A stretch of DNA of 64,000 bases from Rhizobium sp. Root483D2 (GTDB lineage Bacteria; Pseudomonadota; Alphaproteobacteria; Rhizobiales; Rhizobiaceae), in NCBI RefSeq assembly GCF_001426685.1, contig NZ_LMFB01000017.1, forward strand, positions 22,729 through 86,728, given 5' to 3'. The position numbers and the translations under genes are program-made. The notes below the pieces were generated by a model, which saw only the letters and a list, made by a program, of their open reading frames with translations, was not told the DNA's origin and did no database searches. This document shows, piece by piece, positions 19,216-27,334 of the stretch. Every line of letters begins with the position of its first letter. The stretch's first letter is position 1.

Positions 19216-19610
19216 GACCGGGTTTTGGGGCAGGTGTCCCGAACCGGTACAGGGGCGCTGGATTTCAGGCGCTCAAGCATGGCAGTTTTCATAAATCTTT
19301 CACCCTGTGGACACTGGCGAAAAACGCTTATGGCAGAGTCGTTTAAGAACGGGTGCTGAATCAATTTGAGAGAGCCTATCCACAACCACCGGCGCTATTT
19401 TTCACGCAGGGGGCTTTCATGCGGACTCGGGCATTATACACTGATTTTAAATGATGATTCGAAACGGATCACGCAAGCTCCAGGCAGGGTATGTCAGCCA
19501 GGATGGTCGTGTTTCCGGTAATCATAAGTGTTTGTTTCTGGTGTTTGAGTTTGCAGCCTTGTGTGTGAACACGATGTCGCATGTCTGCGCCAGGACTTTT
19601 GGGGTGATGC
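19216..19610. other. 395-base intergenic region before the YbjN gene
   Basis: No convincing coding frame or RNA was seen. The part from 19430 to 19470 is AT-rich (CATTATACACTGATTTTAAA) and may carry the promoter of the YbjN-proC genes. The sequence GGGGTGATGC directly before 19611 serves as a poor ribosome site. Confidence 0.4.
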
Positions 19611-20111
19611 ATGAGCCTGATGGAACTGGAACTTGAGCGCCAATCGAACCCGGTCGATATGATCGAGTTCGTCGCTGCCAACAATGATTGGTCCTTCGAG
19701 CGCTCTGGCGAGGATGAAATCGCCATGACGGTGGAAGGGAAGTGGACCGATTACCACGTCTCCTTCTCCTGGATGGAGGAGTTCGAAGCGCTGCATCTGG
19801 CCTGCGCTTTCGACATCAAGGTTCCCGAAAGCCGCGTCAACGAAGTGATCCGGCTGCTCTCCCATATCAACGGCCAGGTGCTGATGGGCCATTTCGATCT
19901 CTGGCGCCAGGAAGACGTTGTGATCTTCCGCCAGTCGCTGCTTCTGGCCGGTGGCGCCGAACCGACCAACCAGCAGGTCGAAGTGCTTCTGTCCAGCGCG
20001 CTTGAAGCATGCGAATCCTATTTCCAGGCTTTCCAATTCGTTGTCTGGTCCGGTGTCGATGCGCAGAGCGCGGTCGAAGCCGTGATGTTTGAAACCGTCG
20101 GAGAGGCGTGA
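19611..20111 (+). CDS. YbjN domain-containing protein
   Basis: A 166-residue soluble alpha/beta protein of the YbjN family, which adopts a type III secretion-chaperone-like fold; its biochemical role is unsettled. Family features are the early NPVDMIEFVAANNDWSFER, then EGKWTDYHVSFSWMEE, and NGQVLMGHFDLW near residues 85-96. The stop overlaps a possible GTG start of proC and lies 2 bases before its ATG, so the two genes form one operon. There is no signal peptide. Confidence 0.87.
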   Translation: MSLMELELERQSNPVDMIEFVAANNDWSFERSGEDEIAMTVEGKWTDYHVSFSWMEEFEALHLACAFDIKVPESRVNEVIRLLSHINGQVLMGHFDLWRQEDVVIFRQSLLLAGGAEPTNQQVEVLLSSALEACESYFQAFQFVVWSGVDAQSAVEAVMFETVGEA

Positions 20112-20113
20112 CG

Positions 20114-20932
20114 ATGGCTGTGCAGGCATCGGGTCCGATCGTTCTGATCGGTGCAGGCAATATGGGCGGCGCCATGCTCGCCGGCTGGCTAAAGAGCGGC
20201 ATTTCCGGTGACGATCTGCTGGTGATCGATCCCGGCCCGCCACCTGTTATGGCCAAGCTGATTGCCGATAACGGCGCGCGCCACGCAACATCCGCGCCCG
20301 CAGATCTCAAAGCCGGCGTTCTGTTTCTCGCGGTCAAGCCGCAGATGATGGCCACGGTGCTGCCGCCTCTGAAGGGGCTCGTCGGTCCGGACACGGTGGT
20401 TGTGTCGGTTGCAGCCGGAACCACGCTGTCCTTCATGCAATCGCATCTGGGCGATGCCGCCATGGTACGGGCGATGCCGAATACGCCGGCGATGATCGGC
20501 CGTGGCGTGACCGGCGCCTTTGCCAATGGTGCGGTCTCGAGTGCGCAGCGCGATCTCGTCCATAATCTTTTGAAAGTTTCCGGCCCGGTCGAATGGGTGG
20601 AAACCGAAGCCGATATCGATGCTGTCACCGCCGTGTCCGGCAGCGGCCCGGCCTATGTCTTTTATCTCGTCGAGTGCATGGCAGAAGCTGGCCGCAAGGC
20701 CGGTCTTCAGGCGGACCTTGCCATGCGGCTCGCACGGGAAACCGTCGCGGGGGCTGGTGAACTCCTGCACCAGTCCCCCGATGACGCCTCCAAGCTTCGC
20801 CAGAACGTGACGTCTCCGGGCGGCACCACGGCGGCGGCGCTCAACATTCTCATGGCCGACGACGGCATGCAGCCGCTGTTCGACAAGGCGATTGCCGCAG
20901 CCCGCAAGCGGGCGGAAGAACTGGCCGGATAA
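20114..20932 (+). CDS. proC: Pyrroline-5-carboxylate reductase
   Basis: Reduces pyrroline-5-carboxylate to proline with NAD(P)H, the last step of proline synthesis. At 272 residues it has the N-terminal nucleotide-binding GAGNMGGAMLAGWL, the central VKPQMM, RAMPNTPAMIGRG, the dimer/catalytic SGSGPAYVFYLVE and the C-terminal signature TSPGGTTAAALNILM. The ATG at 20114 is preferred; an in-frame GTG at 20108 overlaps the upstream stop. It is the second gene of the YbjN-proC-csaA run, 15 bases ahead of the next gene. Confidence 0.95.
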   Translation: MAVQASGPIVLIGAGNMGGAMLAGWLKSGISGDDLLVIDPGPPPVMAKLIADNGARHATSAPADLKAGVLFLAVKPQMMATVLPPLKGLVGPDTVVVSVAAGTTLSFMQSHLGDAAMVRAMPNTPAMIGRGVTGAFANGAVSSAQRDLVHNLLKVSGPVEWVETEADIDAVTAVSGSGPAYVFYLVECMAEAGRKAGLQADLAMRLARETVAGAGELLHQSPDDASKLRQNVTSPGGTTAAALNILMADDGMQPLFDKAIAAARKRAEELAG

Positions 20933-20947
20933 TTCGGGACCTTTTCC

Positions 20948-21289
20948 ATGACCGAGACCATCACCTACGCCGATTTCGAGCGCGTCGATATTCGAACCGG
21001 CACGATCATAGAGGCGTCGCCTTTTCCCGAAGCGCGCAAGCCGGCGATCAAGATCGTCATCGATTTCGGCCCGGAAATCGGCCTGAAGAAATCATCGGCG
21101 CAGATCACCACCCATTACACGCCGGAAAGCCTTGTCGGCCGCCAGGTGCTCGGCGTCGTCAATTTCCCGCCGCGCCAGATCGGTCCGTTCCGCTCTGAAG
21201 TGCTGACACTCGGCTTCGAGGACGAGGCCGGCGCGATCGTGCTGGCCGCCACGGACAAGCCGGTGCCGAACGGCAAAAGGCTTCTTTAA
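20948..21289 (+). CDS. tRNA-binding OB-fold protein, CsaA type
   Basis: A 113-residue stand-alone tRNA-binding domain. CsaA proteins bind tRNA and have been described as having chaperone or export-related activity. Diagnostic segments are [42 protein letters not shown], and [21 protein letters not shown]. It follows proC by 15 bases and precedes a phosphatase-like gene by 16, in the same direction, consistent with one transcript. Confidence 0.9.
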   Translation: MTETITYADFERVDIRTGTIIEASPFPEARKPAIKIVIDFGPEIGLKKSSAQITTHYTPESLVGRQVLGVVNFPPRQIGPFRSEVLTLGFEDEAGAIVLAATDKPVPNGKRLL

Positions 21290-21305
21290 AAACGCCGATA
21301 GGAAC

Positions 21306-21869
21306 ATGGTCATGGACCTGAGTGCCGTTCCAGACTTCGTGCGCGTCACCTGCCTGCGCGATGCGGCAATGGTCGCTGACGACTGGCAGGCCTCGCATGT
21401 CGTTTCGCTGCTTGATCCAGAACTTGCCGAGGAACACGTACCGCGCATTGCCGGTGCAAAGCACCATGTCGTGCGGTTGCGCGATCAGGAAAATGCGCTG
21501 GCAACCGGCCATTTTCCGGACGCCGTCGCGGCCTTCTTCGATGCCGTCCTTCCCGCGATCGAACAGCAGGACAGCCGCATCCTCGTCCATTGCCACGCAG
21601 GCGTCAGCCGCTCCACCGCCTTTGCCTACGGCATTCTCGCTCATCGTTTTGGCGCAGGCCGAGAGGAAGAGGCTTTTGCCGCCCTCCTGTCGATCGTCAA
21701 TAAACCCTGGCCGAACCGCCGCATCATCGAGATTTGCGACGCGCAGTGGAAAAGGCAAGGGCGGCTTCTCGCCCCGCTCGACACCATGCGGGCAAAACAC
21801 CCCAGGCGTATCGACGCCTGGCATCGCTTCAACGAACGGCGTGGGATGATCGGCACCTATTCGCGCTGA
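21306..21869 (+). CDS. Tyrosine/dual-specificity phosphatase-like protein
   Basis: A 187-residue soluble protein carrying the Cys-based phosphatase P-loop HCHAGVSRST near residues 97-106, with catalytic Cys 98 and Arg 104. The flanks also match, with VLPAIEQQDSRILV as the strand before the loop. It is expected to hydrolyse phosphotyrosine or another phosphomonoester; the substrate is unknown. In-frame ATGs at 21306 and 21312 are both possible. The stop abuts the stop of the convergent histidine kinase gene with no intervening base. Confidence 0.85.
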   Translation: MVMDLSAVPDFVRVTCLRDAAMVADDWQASHVVSLLDPELAEEHVPRIAGAKHHVVRLRDQENALATGHFPDAVAAFFDAVLPAIEQQDSRILVHCHAGVSRSTAFAYGILAHRFGAGREEEAFAALLSIVNKPWPNRRIIEICDAQWKRQGRLLAPLDTMRAKHPRRIDAWHRFNERRGMIGTYSR

Positions 21870-23249
21870 TCAAGCGGGAACCCGGACCACCGCCCGCAGG
21901 CCGCCCATCGGGCTATCCGACAATGTGACATTGCCGCCATGGCTTCTGGCGATGTCGAGCGCGATCGCGAGGCCGAGGCCGGTGCCGGAGCTGTCGAGAT
22001 TGCGGGCCTCGTCGAGGCGGAAGAACGGCTTGAACACATCTTCGCGCGAGCGTTCGGGAATGCCGGGGCCATCGTCGTCGACGGTGATCGTCAGCCATTT
22101 GTTGCTGTGCCTGGCATCGATATGGACGGTGTTGGCATAGCGGTAGGCGTTGGAGGCGAGATTGGCGATCAGCCGGGTAAAGGCATTCGGGCGCACGCGA
22201 ATATTGTCGTTGCCCTCGACCGATGTCGTGACCGTCTTTTCGTGCAGTTCGCCCTCGAGCGTCAGCCGGTTCATCAGGTCGCTGAGCTTCAGCTGTCCGA
22301 CATCTTCCTCCGCTTCGCCGCGCGCGAAGGCGAGATAGCCCTCCAGCATGCTCTGCATGTCCTCGACATCCTGGTTGAGACTGTCGAGATCGGCGCTGTC
22401 GCCGGCCAGCGCCAGTTGCAGCTTGAAACGGGTGAGGATGGTTCGAAGATCGTGGCTGACGCCGGTCAGCATCGCCGTGCGCTGCTCGATCTGGCGCTCG
22501 ATGCGCTCGCGCATCTGGATGAAGGCAAGGCCGGCGCGGCGGACTTCCTCGGCCCCGCGCGGGGAAAAATCGTCGATCTTCTGGCCTTTGCCGAAACTCT
22601 CGGCAGCCTTGGCAAGCGCGAGGATCGGCCGGATCTGGCCGCGCAGGAACAGGATGGCGATGGTGAGCAGGACCAGCGAGGCGCCGACCATCCAGACGAT
22701 GAAGATATGGGTATTGGAGGCATAGGCCTGGCTGCGGCGCGCATAGACCCTCAGGATGCGCTGGTCATCGAGCTTGATGCGGACTTCGACAAGATCGGAA
22801 TTGCCGACGGTGTCAATCCAGAACGGCTTGCGAATCTGCTGGGAAATCTCCTCGCTGAGGATCTGGTCGAGGATTTCAAAGAAGGGTTTTGGGCGCGGCG
22901 CCGGCAGCTCGCCGTCGGGCTCGATGGAAATGCGCAGGTTGAGCCGGTCGCGGGCGATCTGGATGACATCGTCATAATCGCTGGCGGGCATTTTATCAAT
23001 GAGATCGATGACGGCGGCGATATCGCCGGTCACGGCCGCCGACAGCCGTTGCGTCACCAGCTGCCAGTGCCGCTCCATGAAGACGAAGGCGACGACCGAC
23101 TGCAGGAGCACCATGGGGATGATGACGATCAGGAGCGAGCGGGCGTAAAGCCCCATCGGCAAGCGCCGCCGCAGCCAGCGGGCCGTGCGTTTCCAGGCCG
23201 TATCGGCCGCCGGCGCGCGGCTGCGCCGCAGGATGTCAAAGCTTGCCAT
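21870..23249 (-). CDS. EnvZ-type sensor histidine kinase
   Basis: A 459-residue membrane sensor kinase. TM1 (about 36-58), a periplasmic domain of about 120 residues and TM2 (about 180-200) are followed by a HAMP linker and the catalytic core. The H-box is GVSHDLRTILTRFKL with the phospho-accepting His near 263; the N-box is LIANLASNAYRYAN, and the ATP-binding motifs are DDDGPGIP and GTGLGLAIA. It is encoded 27 bases after its cognate OmpR-type regulator, itself downstream of a MarR gene. The signal sensed is not evident. Confidence 0.93.
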   Translation of the reverse strand: MASFDILRRSRAPAADTAWKRTARWLRRRLPMGLYARSLLIVIIPMVLLQSVVAFVFMERHWQLVTQRLSAAVTGDIAAVIDLIDKMPASDYDDVIQIARDRLNLRISIEPDGELPAPRPKPFFEILDQILSEEISQQIRKPFWIDTVGNSDLVEVRIKLDDQRILRVYARRSQAYASNTHIFIVWMVGASLVLLTIAILFLRGQIRPILALAKAAESFGKGQKIDDFSPRGAEEVRRAGLAFIQMRERIERQIEQRTAMLTGVSHDLRTILTRFKLQLALAGDSADLDSLNQDVEDMQSMLEGYLAFARGEAEEDVGQLKLSDLMNRLTLEGELHEKTVTTSVEGNDNIRVRPNAFTRLIANLASNAYRYANTVHIDARHSNKWLTITVDDDGPGIPERSREDVFKPFFRLDEARNLDSSGTGLGLAIALDIARSHGGNVTLSDSPMGGLRAVVRVPA

Positions 23250-23276
23250 GGATATCCAGCCGGATGCTCATAGGGA

Positions 23277-23978
23277 CTAATCCACGCTCAGCCGGTAGCC
23301 GATGCCGCGCACGGTCTGCAGGAAGACGGGATTGGAGGGATCGTCCTCGATCTTGCGGCGCAGGCGGTTGATCTGTACGTCGATGGTCCGTTCGCCGACC
23401 TCGGCCTCGTCGCTGACCAGCTCATGGCGCGGAATGGTTTCGCCGGCGCGCTGCGAAAACAGCATCATGATTTCCTGCTCGCGGTCCGTCAGCCGGATAT
23501 GGTCGGCACCGCGCCGCAGTTCCTTGCGCACCACAGAGAAGGTGAAGGGTCCGAAAATGACCTGTTCCACCTTGGGGGCCTTTGCCGGCGCATTGCGCCT
23601 GAGGATATTGTTGATGCGCAGCACCAATTCGCGCGGATCAAACGGCTTGGGCAGATAATCATCGGCGCCGGCCTCCAGGCCCTCGATACGGGCATTGGAT
23701 TCGGCAAGTGCGGTCAGCATGATCACCGGCACGGTCTTGATCTTGCGCAGGCTCTGGGTCAACGAAATGCCGGTCTCGCCCGGCATCATCACATCGACGA
23801 TCAGAAGATCGTAGTCGATGCCTTCGAGCTTGCGCCGCGCTTCATCGGCATCGGCAGCCGTGGTGACGCGAAATCCCTTTTCCATCAGATAGCGATTGAG
23901 AAGATCACGGATCCGGCGGTCGTCATCCACGACCAGCAGATGGGCGGCATCGTCATCGATCCTGATCGTCTTCGTCAT
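23277..23978 (-). CDS. OmpR-family response regulator (PetR-like)
   Basis: A 233-residue two-domain regulator. The receiver domain has the acidic pocket VVDDDRRIRDLL, phospho-acceptor Asp in LLIVDVMMPGE near residue 64, the switch Thr in IMLTALAE and Lys in YLPKPFDPRE. The winged-helix effector domain ends in VDVQINRLRRKIEDD and TVRGIGYRL. It is followed by a histidine kinase gene and preceded by a MarR-type gene. The MarR-OmpR pairing recalls petP-petR of Rhodobacter; equivalence is inferred from the arrangement only. Confidence 0.93.
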   Translation of the reverse strand: MTKTIRIDDDAAHLLVVDDDRRIRDLLNRYLMEKGFRVTTAADADEARRKLEGIDYDLLIVDVMMPGETGISLTQSLRKIKTVPVIMLTALAESNARIEGLEAGADDYLPKPFDPRELVLRINNILRRNAPAKAPKVEQVIFGPFTFSVVRKELRRGADHIRLTDREQEIMMLFSQRAGETIPRHELVSDEAEVGERTIDVQINRLRRKIEDDPSNPVFLQTVRGIGYRLSVD

Positions 23979-24023
23979 TCGTAGGCCCTGTCATCTCGCA
24001 GTGCCGGCCGTGTCTGCCGGGTG

Positions 24024-24509
24024 TCAATTATCGCCGGCATTCTTCATGCCGGAAAGGAAGCGTTTGACCAGTTCGCGTGCGCCAGGCCCGGTTTTTTCCA
24101 TGGCCTCGGCGATGCGCCGCGATTGTGGCTCGGCCAAGGCTCTTGCGAGCGTCTTGCCTTCCTTCGTTGTATAGAGCATGCGCTGCCTGCGATCCTCCGG
24201 CCCGGCAACTTGATGAATATACCCTGAATCGATGAGTTGTTTCAAAACACGCGCCAGGCTCTGCTTGGTGATGCGCAACGTTTCGAGCAGATCCGCCACC
24301 GTCATGCCCGGTTCGCGATCGACAAAATGCAGGACGCGGTGATGCGCACGCCCGAAACCGCGCTTTTCGAGAATCACATCGGGGTCGGAGGTGAAATCCC
24401 GATAGGCAAAGAAGAACAGCTCGATGATCTCGAAATCAACCGCGTCCGTGTTGTCTGCAGTCGCAGACGCCATGTCGTTTTCGGCTTTCTGGTTCGCCTG
24501 TCCTGCCAC
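24024..24509 (-). CDS. MarR-family transcriptional regulator (PetP-like)
   Basis: A winged-helix regulator of about 161 residues. The MarR fold is seen in the HHRVLHFVDREPGMTVADLLETLRITKQSLARVLKQLIDSGYIHQ helix-turn-helix and the wing EDRRQRMLYTTKEGK. The GTG at 24509 is chosen because AAAGGA lies 9 bases upstream; a TTG at 24527 and an ATG at 24473 in the same frame are alternatives. Directly upstream lies a 37-base perfect palindrome that probably binds this protein. It heads an operon with the OmpR regulator and histidine kinase and is divergent from ilvE. No Cys-based sensing motif is obvious. Confidence 0.9.
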   Translation of the reverse strand: MAGQANQKAENDMASATADNTDAVDFEIIELFFFAYRDFTSDPDVILEKRGFGRAHHRVLHFVDREPGMTVADLLETLRITKQSLARVLKQLIDSGYIHQVAGPEDRRQRMLYTTKEGKTLARALAEPQSRRIAEAMEKTGPGARELVKRFLSGMKNAGDN

Positions 24510-24551
24510 GCAGTCTTTTCCTTTCAATTCCGGTGCATTCTACGAAACATT

Positions 24552-24588
24552 CGAAAAAATATGTCAGCTATATTGACATATTTTTTCG
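24552..24588. promoter_or_regulatory. Perfect palindromic operator between marR-type gene and ilvE
   Basis: Arms CGAAAAAATATGTCA and TGACATATTTTTTCG are exact inverse complements, separated by GCTATAT. The right arm contains TTGACA (24573-24578), a consensus -35 reading toward ilvE; the left arm gives CTGACA reading toward the MarR gene. A protein bound here could control both divergent promoters. MarR dimers commonly bind such sites next to their own gene. Confidence 0.7.
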
Positions 24589-24779
24589 CGGTTGGTAAGT
24601 CTTTAACTGCAGAAGGGCGAACACCCGACGCTAGTCCTATCCTTGAAGATAGGCCGCGCCGCGCCGATCGCCAATTCAAAATCACCATAGCGGATTTCCC
24701 TCGTTCACGTTTGCCGATAAATGGGAGCAGGGGAGACAATCAACATAAGAATGGCGCGCGGACGCCAAGGGATGAGACG

Positions 24780-25670
24780 ATGGCAGCAGTTCCTTTTGAT
24801 CAGTTGGACGGTCAGATCTGGTTCAACGGCGAATTTGTCGATTGGAAAGACGCAAAGATCCATGTGCTGACCCACGGACTGCACTATGCCAGCGCCGTCT
24901 TTGAAGGCGAGCGCGCCTATGGCGGCCGGGTTTTCAAGCTGACCGAACACAATCAGCGTCTGCACAAGTCGGCCGAAATCCTCGGCTTCACCATTCCCTA
25001 TTCGGTTGAGGAGCTGGATGCCGCGACGGTCGAGCTTTTGAAGCGGCAGGGCTTTTCGGAGGCCTATGTCCGGCCGATCGCCTGGCGCGGCTCGGAAATG
25101 ATGGGCGTTTCGGCCCAGAACAACCGCATCAATGTCGCCATCGCCATCTGGCAATGGGGCAGCTATTTCAATCCGGCCGAAAAGCTGAAGGGCATCCGCC
25201 TCGATATCGCCGAATACCGTAGGCCCGATCCGAAGACCGCCCCTTGCGCCTCCAAGGCCGCCGGCCTCTACATGATCTGCACCATTTCCAAGCATGCTGC
25301 GGAAGCCAAGGGTTACGCTGATGCCATGATGCTGGATTATCGCGGCCAGGTGGCGGAGGCGACCGGCGCCAACATCTTCTTCGTCAAGGACGGCGTGATC
25401 CACACGCCGGTACCGGACTGCTTCCTCAACGGCATCACCCGCCAGACGGTGATCGAGCTTGCCAAGCGCCGCGGTTACCAGGTGGTCGAGCGTGTGATCA
25501 TGCCGGAAGAGCTCCCGGACTTCTCCGAGTGCTTCCTCACGGGGTCGGCCGCCGAAGTCACGCCGGTCTCCGAGATCGGCCCCTATACGTTCAAGCCGGC
25601 GACGATCTCCGAGACGCTGATGAACGACTACATGAAGGAAGTGTATCCGGTCGCGGCAGCTGCCGAGTAA
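24780..25670 (+). CDS. ilvE: Branched-chain amino acid aminotransferase
   Basis: PLP-dependent class IV transaminase interconverting Leu, Ile and Val with their keto acids. The 296-residue protein starts AVPFDQLDGQIWFNGEFVDW and has HVLTHGLHYASAVFEGERAY and the RPIAWRG segment. SKAAGLYMICTISKHAA carries the probable PLP Lys, and GQVAEATGANIFFVKDG is the class IV signature. The ATG at 24780 gives the family N-terminus. The ribosome site is weak (GGGATGAG). It is single-gene, closed by a strong terminator. Divergent MarR control is suggested by the shared palindrome. Confidence 0.95.
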   Translation: MAAVPFDQLDGQIWFNGEFVDWKDAKIHVLTHGLHYASAVFEGERAYGGRVFKLTEHNQRLHKSAEILGFTIPYSVEELDAATVELLKRQGFSEAYVRPIAWRGSEMMGVSAQNNRINVAIAIWQWGSYFNPAEKLKGIRLDIAEYRRPDPKTAPCASKAAGLYMICTISKHAAEAKGYADAMMLDYRGQVAEATGANIFFVKDGVIHTPVPDCFLNGITRQTVIELAKRRGYQVVERVIMPEELPDFSECFLTGSAAEVTPVSEIGPYTFKPATISETLMNDYMKEVYPVAAAAE

Positions 25671-25693
25671 CCGGCGGCTTAGACCCATAAGAG

Positions 25694-25720
25694 AAAGGCG
25701 GCCGGTGAGCCGCCTTTTTT
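25694..25720 (+). terminator. Rho-independent terminator after ilvE
   Basis: AAAGGCGGC pairs with GCCGCCTTT around CGGTGA, followed by a run of T to 25720. It starts 24 bases after the ilvE stop. Confidence 0.9.
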
Positions 25721-25772
25721 ATTGTTGGGTTCACTGGCTTCATGCGACCGGGTCCTGGCCGCATTCCGTTTT

Positions 25773-26042
25773 TCAGGCTTTGCGTGCGCCCACGACGAGG
25801 CCGGCAAGGCCGGCCAGCACGCCACCGCCTGCAATCCCGCCGATGGCTTGTGCGATCAGTCCGGCGGCTGCGGCGTCGCCGCCCAGCATCTGAACGAGAA
25901 ACCCGCCGCCCAGGCCGCCGATCGCGCCGACAATCGTGCGGGCGACGACGCTCAGCGCCTGTTGCTTGAGAACCGCACCCACCGCGTTTCCACCCGCTGC
26001 GCCGGCAATCAACTGCGTAATGATAGGCAATAATGCTTCCAT
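25773..26042 (-). CDS. Small glycine/alanine-rich membrane protein
   Basis: An 89-residue hydrophobic protein with repeated small-residue patterns (GAAGGNAVGAVL, GAIGGLGGGFL, IGGIAGGGVLAGLAGLVVG), the look of a glycine-zipper membrane protein with two or three segments. There is no cleavable signal peptide. AGGGGAGCAGCGAGCA precedes the ATG and provides a usable ribosome site. No function can be assigned. It stands alone, convergent with ilvE. Confidence 0.7.
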   Translation of the reverse strand: MEALLPIITQLIAGAAGGNAVGAVLKQQALSVVARTIVGAIGGLGGGFLVQMLGGDAAAAGLIAQAIGGIAGGGVLAGLAGLVVGARKA

Positions 26043-26360
26043 TGCTCGCTGCTCCCCTGTCCGCCATCGGCGTCCGGCCCCCCAGACTCACCTGGCACGC
26101 CGCTCGTGCGGCCTATGCAGGGTGAGACGAAAATTCATATGAGTCAATTTCGCAACTGCGAAACGATCAAGAGCCTAGGTATCGCGGCATAGTGGAGGGA
26201 AGGGGCCGTTATCGGCTTTCCGTTCTGTCGATTGGCGTTCACCCTGTTGTTCCCGCTGGAACAGCGAATATCTCGAAATTGTAAAATACTGAATTCGTTC
26301 TGCTTCCCGGAACTTTTGGACAATTCCGGTGTTTAGACGCCAACAGAGAGGGTTACGACC
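26043..26360. other. Intergenic region, 318 bases
   Basis: Promoter space for the leftward Gly-rich gene and the rightward 54-codon gene. A short perfect inverted repeat TGTTCC-4-GGAACA lies around 26248-26263, and TGTAAAATACT at about 26280-26290 is a possible -10. Nothing else was recognised. Confidence 0.35.
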
Positions 26361-26525
26361 ATGCAAACGACGATTTCCGAGGATTCCTATTCGACAGCAC
26401 GCCAATTGCGTCCTGTCGTCATAACCGTTGTCGCCGCCAAGCTTGCGGTCTTTGCTCTCCTGATGACGACGATCAATTTCCAGGTGCCGGTACCGGCAGC
26501 CGTGGAACTGGCAGAAGCGCGATAA
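26361..26525 (+). CDS. 54-residue single-pass membrane peptide
   Basis: A short open frame beginning MQTTISEDSYSTARQLRP, followed by one hydrophobic stretch (VVITVVAAKLAVFALLMTTI, residues 19-38) and a short tail ending VELAEAR and TAA. GAGGG lies 8 bases before the ATG. Hydrophobicity, ribosome site and codon use support translation. It resembles small rhizobial membrane peptides but no family was recognised. Confidence 0.6.
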   Translation: MQTTISEDSYSTARQLRPVVITVVAAKLAVFALLMTTINFQVPVPAAVELAEAR

Positions 26526-26633
26526 GCCGCGCATCCCGCCGCAGCTTTCTGTTTCAATTGCCTTTTGCCGTTTTCATTGTCCTGCGTCCATCCTATATGC
26601 TGTCCAGTGAGTGAGACAGCGAGGCAGGGCCAT

Positions 26634-27275
26634 ATGTTACAGGCGGGCATTATCCCGGTTACCCATTTCCAGCAAAATTGCACGGTTTTGTTCGATACCG
26701 ACACCAAGGAAGGCGTGATCGTCGATCCCGGTGGCGATGTCGATGTGATCCTGCAGACCATCAAGGAAAACGGCATCACGCTGAAGGCGATCTGGCTGAC
26801 CCATGGTCATATTGATCACGCCGGCGGCGCCAAGGAACTCAAGGAAGCGCTCAACCTCGACATTATCGGCCCGCACCGGGACGACCTGCCGCTGCTTGAA
26901 AAGCTGGAGACCCAGGCTGAAAAGTTCGGTCTGGCAATGAAGGTCGAAAATGTCGTGCCGGATCAGTGGCTGGAGGACGGCGATACCGTATCCTTCGGCG
27001 CGCATGTGTTCGAGGTGCTGCATTGCCCCGGCCACGCACCCGGCCATGTCGTCTATTTCAACCGCGCCCAGAGTTTTGCCCATGTCGGCGACGTGCTGTT
27101 TCGCGGCTCGATCGGCCGCACCGATCTGCCTGGCGGCAACCATCAGCAGCTCTTGGATTCCATCCGCGACAAGATCCTGCCGCTTGGCGATACCGTCGGC
27201 TTTATCTGCGGCCATGGCCCCGGCGGCCAGATCGGCGAGGAACGCCGCACCAATCCTTACCTGCGCGGCTTGTAA
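26634..27275 (+). CDS. MBL-fold metallo-hydrolase (glyoxalase II-like)
   Basis: A 213-residue metallo-beta-lactamase-fold hydrolase. The dinuclear metal motif THGHIDHAGG lies near residues 60-69; further ligands are in HCPGHAPGHVVYF (His near 137), HVGDVLFRGSIGR (Asp near 156) and ICGHGPGG (His near 197). The compact size and GIIPVTHFQQNCT opening match the YcbL-like branch of thioester hydrolases related to glyoxalase II. It probably acts on a glutathione thioester or similar; no partner gene is nearby. The start at 26634 gives the family N-terminus. A strong bidirectional terminator follows. Confidence 0.92.
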   Translation: MLQAGIIPVTHFQQNCTVLFDTDTKEGVIVDPGGDVDVILQTIKENGITLKAIWLTHGHIDHAGGAKELKEALNLDIIGPHRDDLPLLEKLETQAEKFGLAMKVENVVPDQWLEDGDTVSFGAHVFEVLHCPGHAPGHVVYFNRAQSFAHVGDVLFRGSIGRTDLPGGNHQQLLDSIRDKILPLGDTVGFICGHGPGGQIGEERRTNPYLRGL

Positions 27276-27280
27276 TTAAA

Positions 27281-27312
27281 AAAAGGCACGTGCCGGTGGG
27301 CACGTGCCTTTT
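27281..27312. terminator. Bidirectional terminator between MBL and BA14K genes
   Basis: AAAAGGCACGTGCC and GGCACGTGCCTTTT form a perfect 14-base stem with a GGTG loop. A-runs and T-runs on both flanks make it functional for both convergent genes. Confidence 0.92.
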
Positions 27313-27334
27313 CCATGAAGTCTGACTGTTTGAC

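Noticed and set aside
19369-19385. TATCCACA as a DnaA box and part of a replication origin
   Set aside because: A single imperfect box with no cluster, no AT-rich unwinding region and no origin genes nearby.
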